A stretch of DNA of 64,000 nt from Scylla paramamosain (Eukaryota; Arthropoda; Malacostraca; Decapoda; Portunidae): NCBI RefSeq assembly GCF_035594125.1, contig NC_087190.1, forward strand, positions 6,668,501 to 6,732,500, written 5' to 3'. Below are positions 22,035 through 34,100 of this stretch, piece by piece (positions within the stretch are counted from its first letter, which is position 1; the number at the start of each line of letters is the position of its first letter). Under the pieces are notes generated by a model. The model saw only the letters and a program-made list of their open reading frames with translations, did not search any database and was not told the DNA's origin. Both the position numbers and the translations under genes were made by a program.

Positions 22035-23130
22035 CTGGAATAGCTGGGAGAGAAGCTGGGAGTGGCTAAGAGAGGCTGGGAATGGCTGGGAGAGCCTGGT
22101 AATGGGTGGGGGAGAAGAGGCTGGGAGAGAAGTGGCTGTGAATGGCTTTGTATGGCTGGGAGAGGCTGGGAGGGGTGTGGTTGAAAATTGATGGGGAGGA
22201 TCACCTTTGTGTGTCCGGGGTAGGAGTGGCTTTGAGAGGCAGGGAGGGCAGTGGGTGGAAATGGCTGGGGGAGATGGGGATGGGAGAGACTGTGAGGGCA
22301 TTGGTTAGGAATGGCTGGGAGAGGAGTTGCTGGGAATGGCTGTTAGGGGAGTGTCTGGAATTGGCTGCGAAAGGAGTATCTGGTAATGGTTGGGAGAGGA
22401 ATGGTTGGTAACGGCTGGGAGGACAGTGTCTGGGAATGGCTGGCGGAGGAGTGGCTGGGAGAGAAGTGGCTGGGAAAGGAATGGCTGGGAATGACTGGGG
22501 GATGAGTAGCTGGGAATGACTGGGGGATTAGTGGCTGGGAGAGAAGTGGCTGGGAAAGGAGTGGCTGGGAATGACTAGGGAAGGAGTTGCTTGGAATGGC
22601 TGAGGGAGAAGTAGCTGGGAGAGACTGGGAGAGGAGTGGCTGGGAATGCCTGGGAGAGAAGTGGCTTGGAATTGCTGGGAGAAGAGAGGCTAGGAATGGC
22701 TAGGAGAGGAGAGGAGAGGAGTGGCTGTGAATTGCTTGGAGAAAAGAGGCTAGGAATCCTGGGAGAGGAGTGGCTGGGAATGACTGGGAGAGGAGTGGCT
22801 AGGAATGGGTGGGAGAGGAATGGTTATAGGAATGGCTTGGAGAGGAATGGCTCCTCTCCCAGCCATTTCCAGTCACTCTTCTCACAGCCATTTTTAGCCT
22901 CTCCTCTTCCAGCAATTCCCAGCCACTCCTTTCTCTGCCATTCACAGTCACTTCTCTCCCATCCATTTCCAGCCTCTCCCAGCCATTGCCAGCCACTCCT
23001 CCTCCTGCCATTACTAGCCACTCCTCTCTAACCCACTCCTTTCCCAGCTATTCTCAGCAACTCCTTTCCCATCTATTCCCAACCACTCCTTTTCCAGCCA
23101 TTCACAGCCACTCCTCTCCCATCCATTCCC
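22035..23130. repeat. minisatellite, right array (mirror of the left)
   Basis: Same 25-bp unit. G-rich on plus at 22,035-22,849 and C-rich at 22,850-23,130, so the single orientation switch of the left array is reproduced in mirror order. The CACCTTTGTGTGTCCGGGG interruption at 22,201-22,220 corresponds to the one near 13,420. About 1.1 kb against 3 kb on the left: the right array is cut by the BEL fragment at 22,034. Confidence 0.93.
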
Positions 23131-23620
23131 AGCCATTCAACAGTCACTCACTTCATCAATTCTTCTTAATTCTACTCAATGGCAAATCTTTAAGAACAGA
23201 GTGAAAATCTTTCTTCATAACACTTTCTATAACTTCTTTAATGGCTGGGATTATGATACCCTCACCAATAGTGTGTACCTTTCCTTTCTTTGCTTTCATG
23301 AGGGAGATGTTATATGAAGCTCTTAAACCTCCTTCAGTATCACCACTGACGGGTGCTTTGAAAAGAGTCTTGATATTTGATCGACTTTTGAGTTTTTCTT
23401 TCAGTGTCTTGAAATAGTCAAGGTCTTTGTTTTTCTTATCACAGTGAACCGTTTCAAGGTGGTGCTTCATCTTTGCAGGCTTCATGGCATCATTACTGAA
23501 AGTCTTTTCACACAAGTGACACAATGGCATGGTGTCATTGGTTAATGAAGTAATGAATCCATATTTCAAATATTTCTGAGAACACTGACGCCATTTCTTC
23601 TTAGCAGCAACGACAGCCAT
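23131..23620 (-). pseudogene. hAT-2 transposase N-terminus, right copy
   Basis: Minus frame 23,620-23,156 (154 codons) carries the same MAVVAAKKKWRQCSQKYLKY start, BED-like finger (LCHLCEKTFSNDAMKPAKMK) and KAKKGKVHTIGEGIIIPAIK block as the left copy. It stays open through the region where the left copy is shifted. The distal RRIDEVSD part is altered by a small deletion just before the minisatellite (AGTCACTCACTTCATCAATT region). The catalytic domain is absent. Confidence 0.85.
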
Positions 23621-24295
23621 TGTGCTTGTTACGCACAGTTTTCAATGCGTCACAATAATCAGTTCACGGACCACACTTACGGGAGCTGAGCGTGCGCTGA
23701 ACTAATGTGTGCGAGACAGAGAGAGAGACGTAGGCGGAGTGGGGTGGGGTGGGGTGGGGTAGGGATACGTTCACTGGCTCAGTACGAGACAGAGACAAGA
23801 ATGCATTATGTACAGACCCTTGTACAGACCGGAGAGATGCGAGACACAATGAGGGGGAGGGATTGGTTGAAGGTAGTGTTGCCAGCACTGCTGAAATTTC
23901 TGAAGATTCACTGACAATTTGACCTATTGTTTGAATTCAAGAAATTATTATAATTAAAAATAATAGTGATAATTATGTCTGGTAATAGATTTTTGCAAAT
24001 TATTTTTGAGAATTTCTAATCAGAGGTTTCAACGGTCCCTTAGACCCCAGCAGTAAATATTCATCGATCCCTTGGTTATTCATTGACCTCTTTTTGACCC
24101 CCTAATTATTCATTGACCCCATTTTGACCCACTGATTATTCATTGACCCTCTCCAAACCCCCTGGTTATTCATTGACCCCCTTTTGACCCCCTTGGTTAT
24201 TCGTTGACCCCCTTTCAATCCCCTAATTATTCATTGACCCCTTGGATGGTCCCATCAACCCCTGAGGATCGATATTGACCACTTTGAGAACCCCT
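23621..24295 (-). mobile_element. hAT-2 5' end, right copy, with subterminal repeats and terminus
   Basis: Mirror of 11,680-12,290. Subterminal TTATTCATTGACCCCC units lie at 24,050-24,245 and the terminus ...GAGAACCCCTG ends at 24,295. The flank CTGTATGT (24,296-24,303) is the reverse complement of the left flank, so target-side DNA was duplicated together with the element. Confidence 0.85.
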
Positions 24296-24430
24296 GCTGT
24301 ATGTGCTGGTGCTGGTGGTGGTGGTGGTGGTTCCCTGCAAATCATTAAAAGGGGATGGTTTTTTTACTTATTTCTGTTGTTTTATTGTTTCTTTGTTGTT
24401 GTTATCCTATGTGTGATTATGGATTTTCTT

Positions 24431-24496
<66 letters not shown>
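24296..24496. repeat. co-duplicated flank and (GT)n
   Basis: 24,296-24,436 is the mirror of 11,540-11,679, including a (GGT)n run. (GT)n occupies 24,437-24,496 with one CG interruption. Beyond it lies hAT-1, whereas on the left LINE-C follows the (AC)n. Confidence 0.85.
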
Positions 24497-24499
<3 letters not shown>

Positions 24500-25833
24500 G
24501 GCTCTCCTACAGTGCTGTCATCAAGAGGATGCTGGAACAATGGGGTGCTCTGCAGCTCTTTTTCACAGACTTACACAATCAGCAGAGTAAGAGCTATTCA
24601 CACGCACTAAAGAATGCTTATGAACTATTGCATAGTCCTTTTGTTAGACTATATTATTGCTTCTTTGAATCAGTGTTGCCCAGATTCACCCACTTTAACC
24701 TTCATTTTCAAAGTGAAAGAGTTGTGAAAAATGCACGTCATAGTCAAGTTTGTAGTCTGTACAAGGATATACTGTTGACGTTCATGAAGAGAGACAGTGT
24801 GATGAAGCAACCGCTCGGTAATAATGAACCAAGAAATGAGCGTGAATGGAATATGCTGAAACAGGTGTACTTAGGAGCTTCGGTGCCTGAAAGAGTAACG
24901 AGTACTCTTGATCTGTATAAGGATAGAGACGAAATGACTGAATTCCAGAAGAGATACAGATCTTTCCTTGTCACAGCTGCAGAACAGATCAAGAAGAGAC
25001 TTGATTTTGAGGACCCAGTTCTCTCAATACTGTCTATCTTGGAGCCAGCCTACGTCCTGGGTAAGAAAGAAGTAAACGAATCTAGTCTGGTTACTTAGGC
25101 AGTTCATCTTCCACACATAATTGGTGGAGATGATGCCACACTGCAGCAACTGGATGACGAATGGAGGAAGGTTGAGTTTGAAGATCTCCCAGAAAACATC
25201 ATGAGTGGGGGGAAGGAAATGGAAAAATAAAAGATAAAGCTCCTGATTTGTTTTGGGGTGAGATAAGGCTGATTCTGGATAGTGAGGGATGCTCTAAGTG
25301 CAAGTGTGTGTCTGCCTTTGCGCTAGCATGCCTTTCATTGCCCCATGTAAATGCAGATTGGAAAAGATGTTTTTGGGACATAAACAGAATGAGAACTGAA
25401 GACAGAAACAAACTCAAAACAGAATCAGTAAGAGACATTTTTTTAGCAAAACAATCTGTAACAAGCAAAGGAAACCGTAACTGGACCTCATCCCAGCCAT
25501 CCAGGAGCATGATAAGGAGCATCACTTCCCAAGGGCTATATCCAACTGGTGTAGAAAGTGACCCAAACTCTCCAAAAATCCACGGTGACTCAGCCATTCA
25601 CCTACAAAATGGTGAGTATATGATAGCGTCTCGTAACATGCAATGCTTCTCAGAACTTATATCAAATGCCTAACAAAAAACTTTTTGGTGTCTAGTGTTT
25701 CAATGGTATATTTTGTGATATTTTGCAGAACTGACAAAAAAATAGGTGAATCTTGGTGTATGATAATCTAGCACAAAATACGATAATTTTTATGGGTGTG
25801 TACGATAATTTCGGGACAAATCTGGGAACACTG
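24497..25833 (+). pseudogene. hAT-1 transposase C-terminal half, right copy
   Basis: Plus strand. 24,497-25,096 encodes the block IKRMLEQWGALQLFF to SVPERVTSTLDLYKDRDE and SILEPAYVLGKKEVNESSLV. It ends at an in-frame TAG at 25,096, followed by readable AVHLPHIIGGDDATLQQLDD. After a shift, 25,250-25,673 carries the hAT dimerisation region ALACLSLPHVNADWKRCFW and RNKLKTESVRDIFLAKQSV (hAT C-terminal pattern SLPHSNADxERxFS). A CAGTG-like terminus lies at 25,826-25,833 on minus. The N-terminal half is missing; it survives in part at 6.5-7.26 kb in the mirror copy. Confidence 0.82.
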
Positions 25834-25879
25834 GTCATTCACGGCCAAGTTGCGCTCAGACAAAGATGAGCAGGAAGGT

Positions 25880-26069
25880 AACCGAGGTAAATACTTTAAT
25901 TTTGTAGTAAAAATTGATTGTCATATTGCCAAGTTGATTGCATGTATTGTTAATGAATACTGTAATATGTTGAAAATTTCATATCAGTACATAATGTTAT
26001 TTTATAGGAAATTTAGACTAAGAACTTGTTCGCATTTGTTACAGTCATGCCTACCTCATCAATAAATGT

Positions 26070-26150
<81 letters not shown>

Positions 26151-26285
26151 GCAGCTGCCTTTCCTCGACCCTATGATGATGTGTGTGATCAGTAAAATTG
26201 ATTACCTAAGAGCTAATGAAGACCTGCTGGTGTAGCTACAAAGATTAGACAAATACAAGAAATTAGACAAATTAAAATATTAGAC
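25880..26285 (+). repeat. BEL/Pao-like LTR, right-arm copy, with (GA)n
   Basis: Mirror of 5,440-5,796. Shows TGCCTACCTCATCAATAAATGT, then (GA)n at 26,072-26,148, then the CCTATGATGATG-bearing segment. Homology with the left arm continues on both sides, so the LTR insertion predates the inverted duplication. Confidence 0.6.
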
Positions 26286-26742
26286 AAATAAACATTGAAA
26301 CTTATGTAGAATCTAGAACTTCTAGTAATATTGATAGACTCGCCTACTTAAACAAGTATACAACTGGTGAAGCAAAGGATGCTATTAAAATGTTAATGTA
26401 CCTTAACTGATGCTGACTATGGGCAGGCAAAGAAAACTTTTAGGGAGAGATTTGGAAACAAAAGTATCATAGCTGATGCTTACACAAGAAAGTTAATGAA
26501 TTGGCCACCAGTCTCTAAGCATAATGGTCTGGCCTTAACAGTATTCTTGGATTTTTTAAAGTGCTGTCTAGCTGCAATAAAACACTCTTCTCACTTGTAA
26601 TTTCTGGACGACCCTAGGGAGCAGAGAAAGGTACTAACAAAACTCCCTGATCATATGGTTTATGACTGGAGAAAACAAGTGATGACATATCTCGACACTA
26701 ACAGTAACAGCAGCACTCCTAGTAGTGATGATGAGTTTTGGT
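26286..26742 (+). pseudogene. BEL/Pao gag remnant, right-arm copy
   Basis: Plus strand encodes RLAYLNKYTTGEAKDAIK, then after a shift DADYGQAKKTFRERFGNKSI and KLMNWPPVSKHNGLALTVFL, and lastly FLDDPREQRKVLTKLPDHMV. This is the expected succession of BEL/Pao gag motifs. Stops and shifts interrupt it. It ends where the 96-bp satellite begins (TTTTGGTACTTCACACGC at about 26,743). Confidence 0.75.
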
Positions 26743-28872
26743 ACTTCACACGCTTAAAATCAATGAAATATTACTTTTCTAATAATGTCGTTTAATTTTA
26801 ATATATAGGATGGTTTTCATGCATTTTGACGTTTTGGTACCTAACAAGCTTAAAAAGGGTCAAATTACATTGGTCGTGTTTCTTCATACCTTACAAGGTA
26901 CCTAACAAGATAAACAAAACAAAATGAAAATACACGTTTTTTATAATGTTCTGTTACTCCAGTTAGAGTGCTATTCACGCGTTTTAACGTTTTAGCTCAA
27001 AACACACACCTTTCTGGTAATATCGTTTCTTTCCCCCCAAATAACGTACTTTACGTGGATTTTGGTGTTTTGGTACCTCTCACGGTCAAAAACATTCAAA
27101 TTACATTATTTTGGTAATGTTATTATGAATCTTTATATAGGGTTTTTTGCAAGTATTTCTGCGTGTTGGTACGTAAAAATCCAGGACATAACATGGCGAA
27201 AAAAAAAACTTTCAAAATAAATGTTTTTGGTAAGATTGTTCGTTTTCTCCATATCAGGTGCTATTCACACGTTTTAGTTTTTTTTGTATCTAAGAAGCTC
27301 AAGAAAACTTTTAATACACGTTTCTGGTTATATCGTTTCGTTTCTCCATATAGGGTAATTTCCATGCATTTCGACGTTTTGGTATCTCACTCCGTAAAAA
27401 AAAAAAAAAAAAACAATGAAATTAAACGTTTTGGTATGGTTATTATGTTTCTTAATATAGGTCGTTTTGTATGCATTTTATTGGTTTTCGTATATAGAAG
27501 AACAAATGACACGTGTTTGGCACTGTTATTTTGTTTTCCAATATATGGTGTTTCCCATGTTTTCAGCGTCTTTGTGCATAAAACACTCAAAAACACAAAA
27601 AAAAACACGATTCTATTAATGTCGTTTCATTTCCTTATATTTGATAGTTTGCGTGCATTTGTTGCTTTTTGGTACCTAACAATCTTAATAACAGACAAAA
27701 TTACACGTTTCTGGTCATGCTCTTCTGTTTCTTCATAAAGGTGCTTTGCATGCTTTTTGACGTTTTGGAATCTACCAAGGTGAAAAATACTTACTATACA
27801 CATTCATCGTAATGTTCTGTTTCTCCATAATGAGTGCTATTATAACGTTTTAGCGTTTTGGTAGCTAAGAAGCTCAAAAACACTTACAAAGTACGTTTCT
27901 GGTAAAAATCTCTTCGTTTCTTCATATAGGGTATTTTGTATGAATTTTGGTGTTTGGGTTCCTCACACTCAAATTATATGTTTTTGGGAATATTATTCAT
28001 TTCTTCATATACGCTGTTTTTCATGTATTTTCTTTTTTTTTTCGTATTGGCACATGAGTCTGAATTCCCTCTATAAGGTGGCTTCCATGGAATTTGGCGT
28101 TTTAGCTTAAAAACAATCATAATACAATTTTTGGTGATGTTGAGTTATTTCATAATGAGGGATTTCATGAATTTTTGCGTTTGGTACCTAAAAAGGTAAA
28201 AAAAACACTCAAAATAACGTTTTCGTTATTTACACGTGCTATTTACACGTTTTAGCGGTACCTAAAATCCTGGAAAACATTCCTAACACCAGTTTATGGT
28301 AATATCGTTTTGTTTCCCCATATAGGGTATTTTGCATGCATTTTTGCGTTTTGGTTCCTTACATCGTCATAAACACTCAAATTACACCTTATTGGTAATG
28401 TTGTTTCTTTATATAGTGTGTTTTGCATACTTTTTAGCGTTTTTATACGAATCTCAAAAACCCTCAAAAGAAATGTGTTTGGTAATGTTATTTTGTCTTC
28501 GTTTCCAAATTTGCAAGCATTTTGACGTGTTGGTACCTAATAAACTTAAAAACAGTAAAATTACACTTTTTTTTGGTCATGCTCTATTTTTTTGTATAGG
28601 GTGCTTGACATACATTTTGGCATTTCGATATATGGTGAAAACACTAAAAATACACGTTTTTGGCAAAGTTGTTCTGTTTCTTAATATAGAGTGCTACACG
28701 CACATTTTAGTGTCTTGGTACCTAACAATCTCAAAAACTTTCATAGGACACGTTTCTGGTAATATCATTTCGTTTATCCATATAGGGTACTTTACATGCA
28801 TTTTGGAGTTTTGGTATCTCACACGGTATCTCAACACGGTTGGTAAAGTTATTTTCTTTCTTTATATAGGGT
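26743..28872 (+). repeat. 96-bp satellite array, plus orientation (left arm of small palindrome)
   Basis: Degenerate monomers of about 86-105 bp, mostly 95-96, with landmarks GTTTTGGTACCTAA, CTCAAAAACACTCA, ACACGTTT, a CATATAGGGT box and GCATGCATTTTGGCG. 26,743-28,440 is nearly the same as 52,967-54,512 in direct orientation and is mirrored at 58,6xx-56,905. Open frames up to 215 codons arise because monomers near 96 bp keep frame; stops in many monomers argue against coding. Confidence 0.92.
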
Positions 28873-31180
28873 GTTTTCCATCGCTAAAAAGCATGGAAGT
28901 CATCCTAAATGGAATACAAAACATTACAAAAAACGTGTATTTTGAGTGTTTTAGAACTTCTTACGTACCAAAACGGTAAAACGCATGCAAAACACTTTAT
29001 GGAGAAAATATTCAATTTACCAAAAAACAAGTATTTTGAGTGTTTTTGAGCTTCATATGTAGGAAAACCTTACTTTATATTGTACAGTATATGGTGAAAC
29101 GAAAAGACATTACAAAAAAACGTGTATTATGAGTGTTTTTGAGTTATGAGGTACCAAAACTAGAAAAACGCGTCAGAAACACTTTATATGGAAAAACGAA
29201 AAAAAAAGCGTGTATTTTGATTGTTTTCACACTGTTACATACCGACTCGCCAAAATGACTGCAGTCTCTTATATTAGAAAACGAAATGACATTATAAGGA
29301 ACATATCTTTTGAATGTTTTATGCGTATTAGGAACTAAAACGCTTAAAAGCATGGAAAGCACCCTATGTAATAGTGAAAAAAAAAAGCGTGTCTTTTGAG
29401 TGTTTTCAGGTTCTTACGCAACAGACCGCTGAAACGCATGGAAAACTTGGAGAAAAGAATACTATTACTAAAAACAAGGATGTTAAGTGTTCTGAGCTTG
29501 TTAGGCAGAAAACGCCAATATGCATGGAAGACACCATATATGGGGAAAGGAAAAAACATTACGAAAAACTTGCATTATAAATGTCTTTGAGCTTCTTAGA
29601 TATAATAACGTGAAAACACTTTAATAACACTCTATATGAAGAAACAGAATAACATTACCAAAAAAACGCGTATTTTGTGTGTTTTTTTGGAAAAGAAACG
29701 ACATTTCCAAGACGGTGTCTTTTGAGTGTTTATGCAACCAAAGTACGTTATATGTAGAATAAAAAAAGATATTACCTGAAAAGTGAATTTTGAGTGTTTT
29801 TGAGATTCTTTGGTGCCAAAACGCTAAAATGTATGAATAACACTCTATGTTTTTGGTGTAAGTTATCATAACGCCAAAAGGCATGCAAAGCACCCTATCT
29901 GGGGAAAGAAAACGAGATTTCCAGAAACGTGCCTTTTTAATGCTTATGAATGTACTAGGAACTAAAACACTGGAAAGCATGGAAAACAACCTGTATGGGA
30001 ATTAAAAACATTACAAAAAATGTATTTTTTTAGTGTTTTTCAGCTTTTTATGTACCATAATGATAAAACACATGCAAAACACCTTTTATGTAGAAACATT
30101 GATATTATAAAAAAAAAAAAGGTACTTTGAATGTTTTTGAGTTTGTTACGTAGAAAAATGCCAAATAAAAAAAGCATACAAAGTACTCTATATGTAGAAA
30201 CGAAAAACATTACAAGAAACGTGTATTATGAGCTTTTGAGCTTCATAAGTAATAACACACTAGAACGCATGAATAGCACTTTATATAGAAAAAAAACTGA
30301 AAAACATTACCATATGTAGAAACGAAAAACATTACAAGAAACGTGTATTATGAGTTTTTGAGCTTTATAAGTAATAACACGCTAGAACGCATGAATAGCA
30401 CTTTATATAGATAAATAGAACAACATTACCAAAAACAAGTATTTATGAGTGTTTCTAAGATTATGTAAAAAAAAAAAACGCCAAAATGCATGCAAAGATC
30501 CCTATATGAGGTAATGAAAAAAATTACGAGAAACGTGTATTATGAGTGTTTTTCTTTTTAGTTTCTTAGTTAACAACACGCTAGAACGCATGAAGAGCAC
30601 TCTATATAGAGAAACGGAATAACACAAAACGTGTATTTTGAGTGTATTTCACATTGTTAGGTGCCATAATGCCAACATGCATGCATAATACATTATATTA
30701 AAAACCAAAACAATATTTCAAGACGGTTGTTTTGAGTGTTTATGAGTGTCTTCAGCACCAAACCGCTAAAAAGCATGGAAATGGCATTGGAAAAGCATTG
30801 GAAAAACTCTAAAGAGTATGCAAAACACCCTATATAAAGAAACATAACATTACCAATAAGGTGTAGTTTGAGTGTTTATGACGATGTAAGGAACCAAAAC
30901 GCAAAAATGCATGCAAAGTACCCTATATGGGGAAAAAAAAAACGATATTACCATAAACTGGTGTTATGAGTGTTTTCCAGGATTTTAGGTACCAAACCGC
31001 TAAAACGTGTAAATAGCACGTGTAAATAACGAAAACGTTATTTTGAGTGTTTTTTTTATATTTTTTTTATTAAGGTACCAAACGCCAAAATTCATGCATA
31101 TCCCCCATTATGAAATAACTAAACATCACCAAAACTTGTATCATGAATGTTTTTAAGCTAAAACGCCAAATTCCATGGAA
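28873..31180 (-). repeat. 96-bp satellite array, minus orientation (spacer and truncated right arm)
   Basis: Orientation flips at about 28,872, where GTTTTCCATCGCTAAAAAGC forms the join. 28,441-30,830 corresponds to the spacer of the large palindrome, inverted relative to the arms. 30,831-31,180 is the mirror of 28,440-28,080, the only retained part of the right arm. Confidence 0.88.
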
Positions 31181-34100
31181 GCCATAATGTCTTTTCATCT
31201 CTACATATTAAGTACTTTTATTGCATTTTGGCGTTTTTCTACGTAACAATCCCCAAAACATTCGAAACACACGTGTTTCGAACACATAATTTTCTTTTTC
31301 TCTTTATAAGGTGTTTTACATACGTTGAATGGTTTTCTTACGCAAGTAGCTGAAAAACACTCAAAAAGACAATTTTTTGGTACTGTTGTTTGTTATACCC
31401 CATTGGGTGCTTTCCATGATTTTTAACGTTTTGGTGCCTAACACGTTCATAAGCACTAAAAAGTTACGTTTCTGAAAATGTTTCCTTTTCAAATTGTTTC
31501 CCATGTATAATTCTTTTTTTTTTTTTTTTTGGTACCAGTCAATGTGTTACCAGTCAGGGTGTTTTTGCGTTTTGTTTCTTTAGAAGCTCAAAAACACTCA
31601 TAATACACGTTTCTCGTTATGTCCTTTCGTTTCGCAATATAGGGAACTTTCAATTCATTTTCTGCTTTTTTATGTAAGAAGCTCAAAAAAAAAAAAAAAC
31701 TCAAAATACACGTATCAGTCAGTGTTACTCTGTTCCTACATAAAGGGAGTTTTGCATATGTTTTAGCGTTTTAGTACATAAAAAAAATAAAATACACTTA
31801 AAAGACACGTTTTGGTAGTTTTTTTTTCTATTACCACATAGAGTTATTTCCATGCTTTTTACTGTTTTGGTATCTAACATGCACAAAAACACTCAAAAGA
31901 CACGTTGCTTGCAATATCGTTTTGTTTGTTCACATGGAGTGACTTTTCGGTACCTATCAAGGCAAAAAACACTGAAAAAATCCGTTTTTGGTAATGTGTG
32001 ATATATTTCTCCAAAAAAAAAAAAAATGTTAATCACGCGTTTTAGCAATTTGGTAAGTAATAAAAACAAAAACACTCATAATACACGTTTCTCATAATAT
32101 CTTTTCATTTCCTCATTTAGGGTGCTTTCCATGCATTTTGGCGTCCTTGTAAGTAATAAGCTAAGATAAAAAAACAGAAAATATATCTCTTTGGTAATAT
32201 TTCTTATCAAATACTATTCACGCGTTTTAGGATTTTGGTACCTAAAAACCTCAAAAAAATATCATAATAAACATTTTTCGAAATGTCCCTTCGTTTCCCC
32301 ATGTGGTTTTATTTTCAAGGCATCTTAACGTTTTTGTACGTAACAAGCTCAAAAACACTCAAAATACACGTTGTCATTAAAGTTATTCTGTCTCTCAATA
32401 AAATGTGTTTTGTATGGATCTTAGTGTCTCGGTAAGTAAGCTCAAAAACAATAAAAAGAAACATTTATGACAATGTTGTTTTGTTTTCCCATAAAGGGTG
32501 CTTTCCATGCATTTTAGCGATTTGGTGCCTTAAACATTCATAAACATTCAAAAGACGCTTTTTTTTCTGGAAATGTCATTTTGTTTTCCTCATATAGATT
32601 GTTTATCATTGATTTTGGCATTTTCATACCTAACAATGTGAAATACACTGAAAATACACGTGTTCGATAATGATAATTTATTTCTTGATATAGAGAGCTA
32701 TTCATGCCTATAAGCTATTTTGCTACCTAATAATCTGAAAAACTCTCATAATACACGTTTCTCGTAATGCTTATTACTTTCCCCATATAGAGTACTTTTA
32801 ATGCATTTTGACATTTGTTAAATTACAATCTCATAATACACGTTTTTTTTTTTCGTAAAGTTATACTGTTTCTCCTTTTTTTTTTGTATGCGTTTCAGTG
32901 TTTTGGTACGTACCTAGCCCCGAAAAAAGATAAAAAAAACATGAACGAAGATGTTTTTTTGGTAAAGTTATCTTGTTTTCTCATACAGAGTGCTTTCCAT
33001 GCTTTCTTTTTAAGCGATTTGTTGCCTTACACCCTCATAAACACTCAAAGAACACGTTTCTGGAAAACTCGTTTCCTTTCCCTATATATGGTGCTTTGTA
33101 TGTATTTTCCCATTTTATTACCCAACAATATGAAATACACTCAAGATACACGTTTTTGTAATGTACATTTTTTTTTTTTTCCAAATAGAATGCTATTCAT
33201 GCGTTTTAGCGTTTGTAACCAAGAAGCTTAAAACACTCAATACACGTTTCTCGTATTTTTTTTTTCTTTTTTTCATTTGTCCATATTGGGTGTTTTGTAT
33301 GTATTTTAACGGTTTTTTTTTTCTACGTAACATGCTCAAAACACTCAAAATACTTGTTTTTGGTAATGTTGTTATGTTTCTCTATAATGGGTGTTTCGTA
33401 TGCGTTTTAGCGTTTTGTTAGATAAGTAGCTCAAAACACTGAAATCCGACGTTTTTGTTGATATTGTTTTCTAGTACAATATATGGTGCTCTCCATTCTT
33501 TTTAGCGTTGTGGTGCCAAACTACTTAAGAAAAAAAAAATGCATTTCTTGTAATGTAATTTCGTTCCTTAACAGAAGGGGCTATGCATGCACTTCGCCTT
33601 TTTGATATTTTACAATGTAAAAAAAAAATCAAAATACACGTTTTTGCTAATGTTGTTCTGTTTCTGCTTATAGAGTGCTATTCGTGCGTTTTGTCGTTTT
33701 GGTATCTAAAAATCTCAAAAACATTCAAAATATAGTTTCTTGTAAAGTCTTTTCGTTTCCTCATATAAGGTATTTTGCATGCATTTTGGCGTTTTTCCAT
33801 GTGAAATACACTCAAAACACACATCTTTTATTATGTTGTTCTGTTTCTAAATATCAAGTGCTATTCTCGCGTTTAAGCGTTTTATTTCCTAAGAAGCTCA
33901 AAAAACACTCTTAATACCCGTTTTACGCAATGTATTCTTTCGCAATGTAGGGTACTTTTAATGTATTTTGGCGTTTATCTATGTAACACGCTTAAAAACG
34001 TAAAAAAAAAATAAATAAATTTTTGGGGTAAATTTGTAATGTTTTCTCCTTAAAGTGATTTTTGTAAGCGTTTTAGGATTTTGGTACATAAGTAGCTGAA

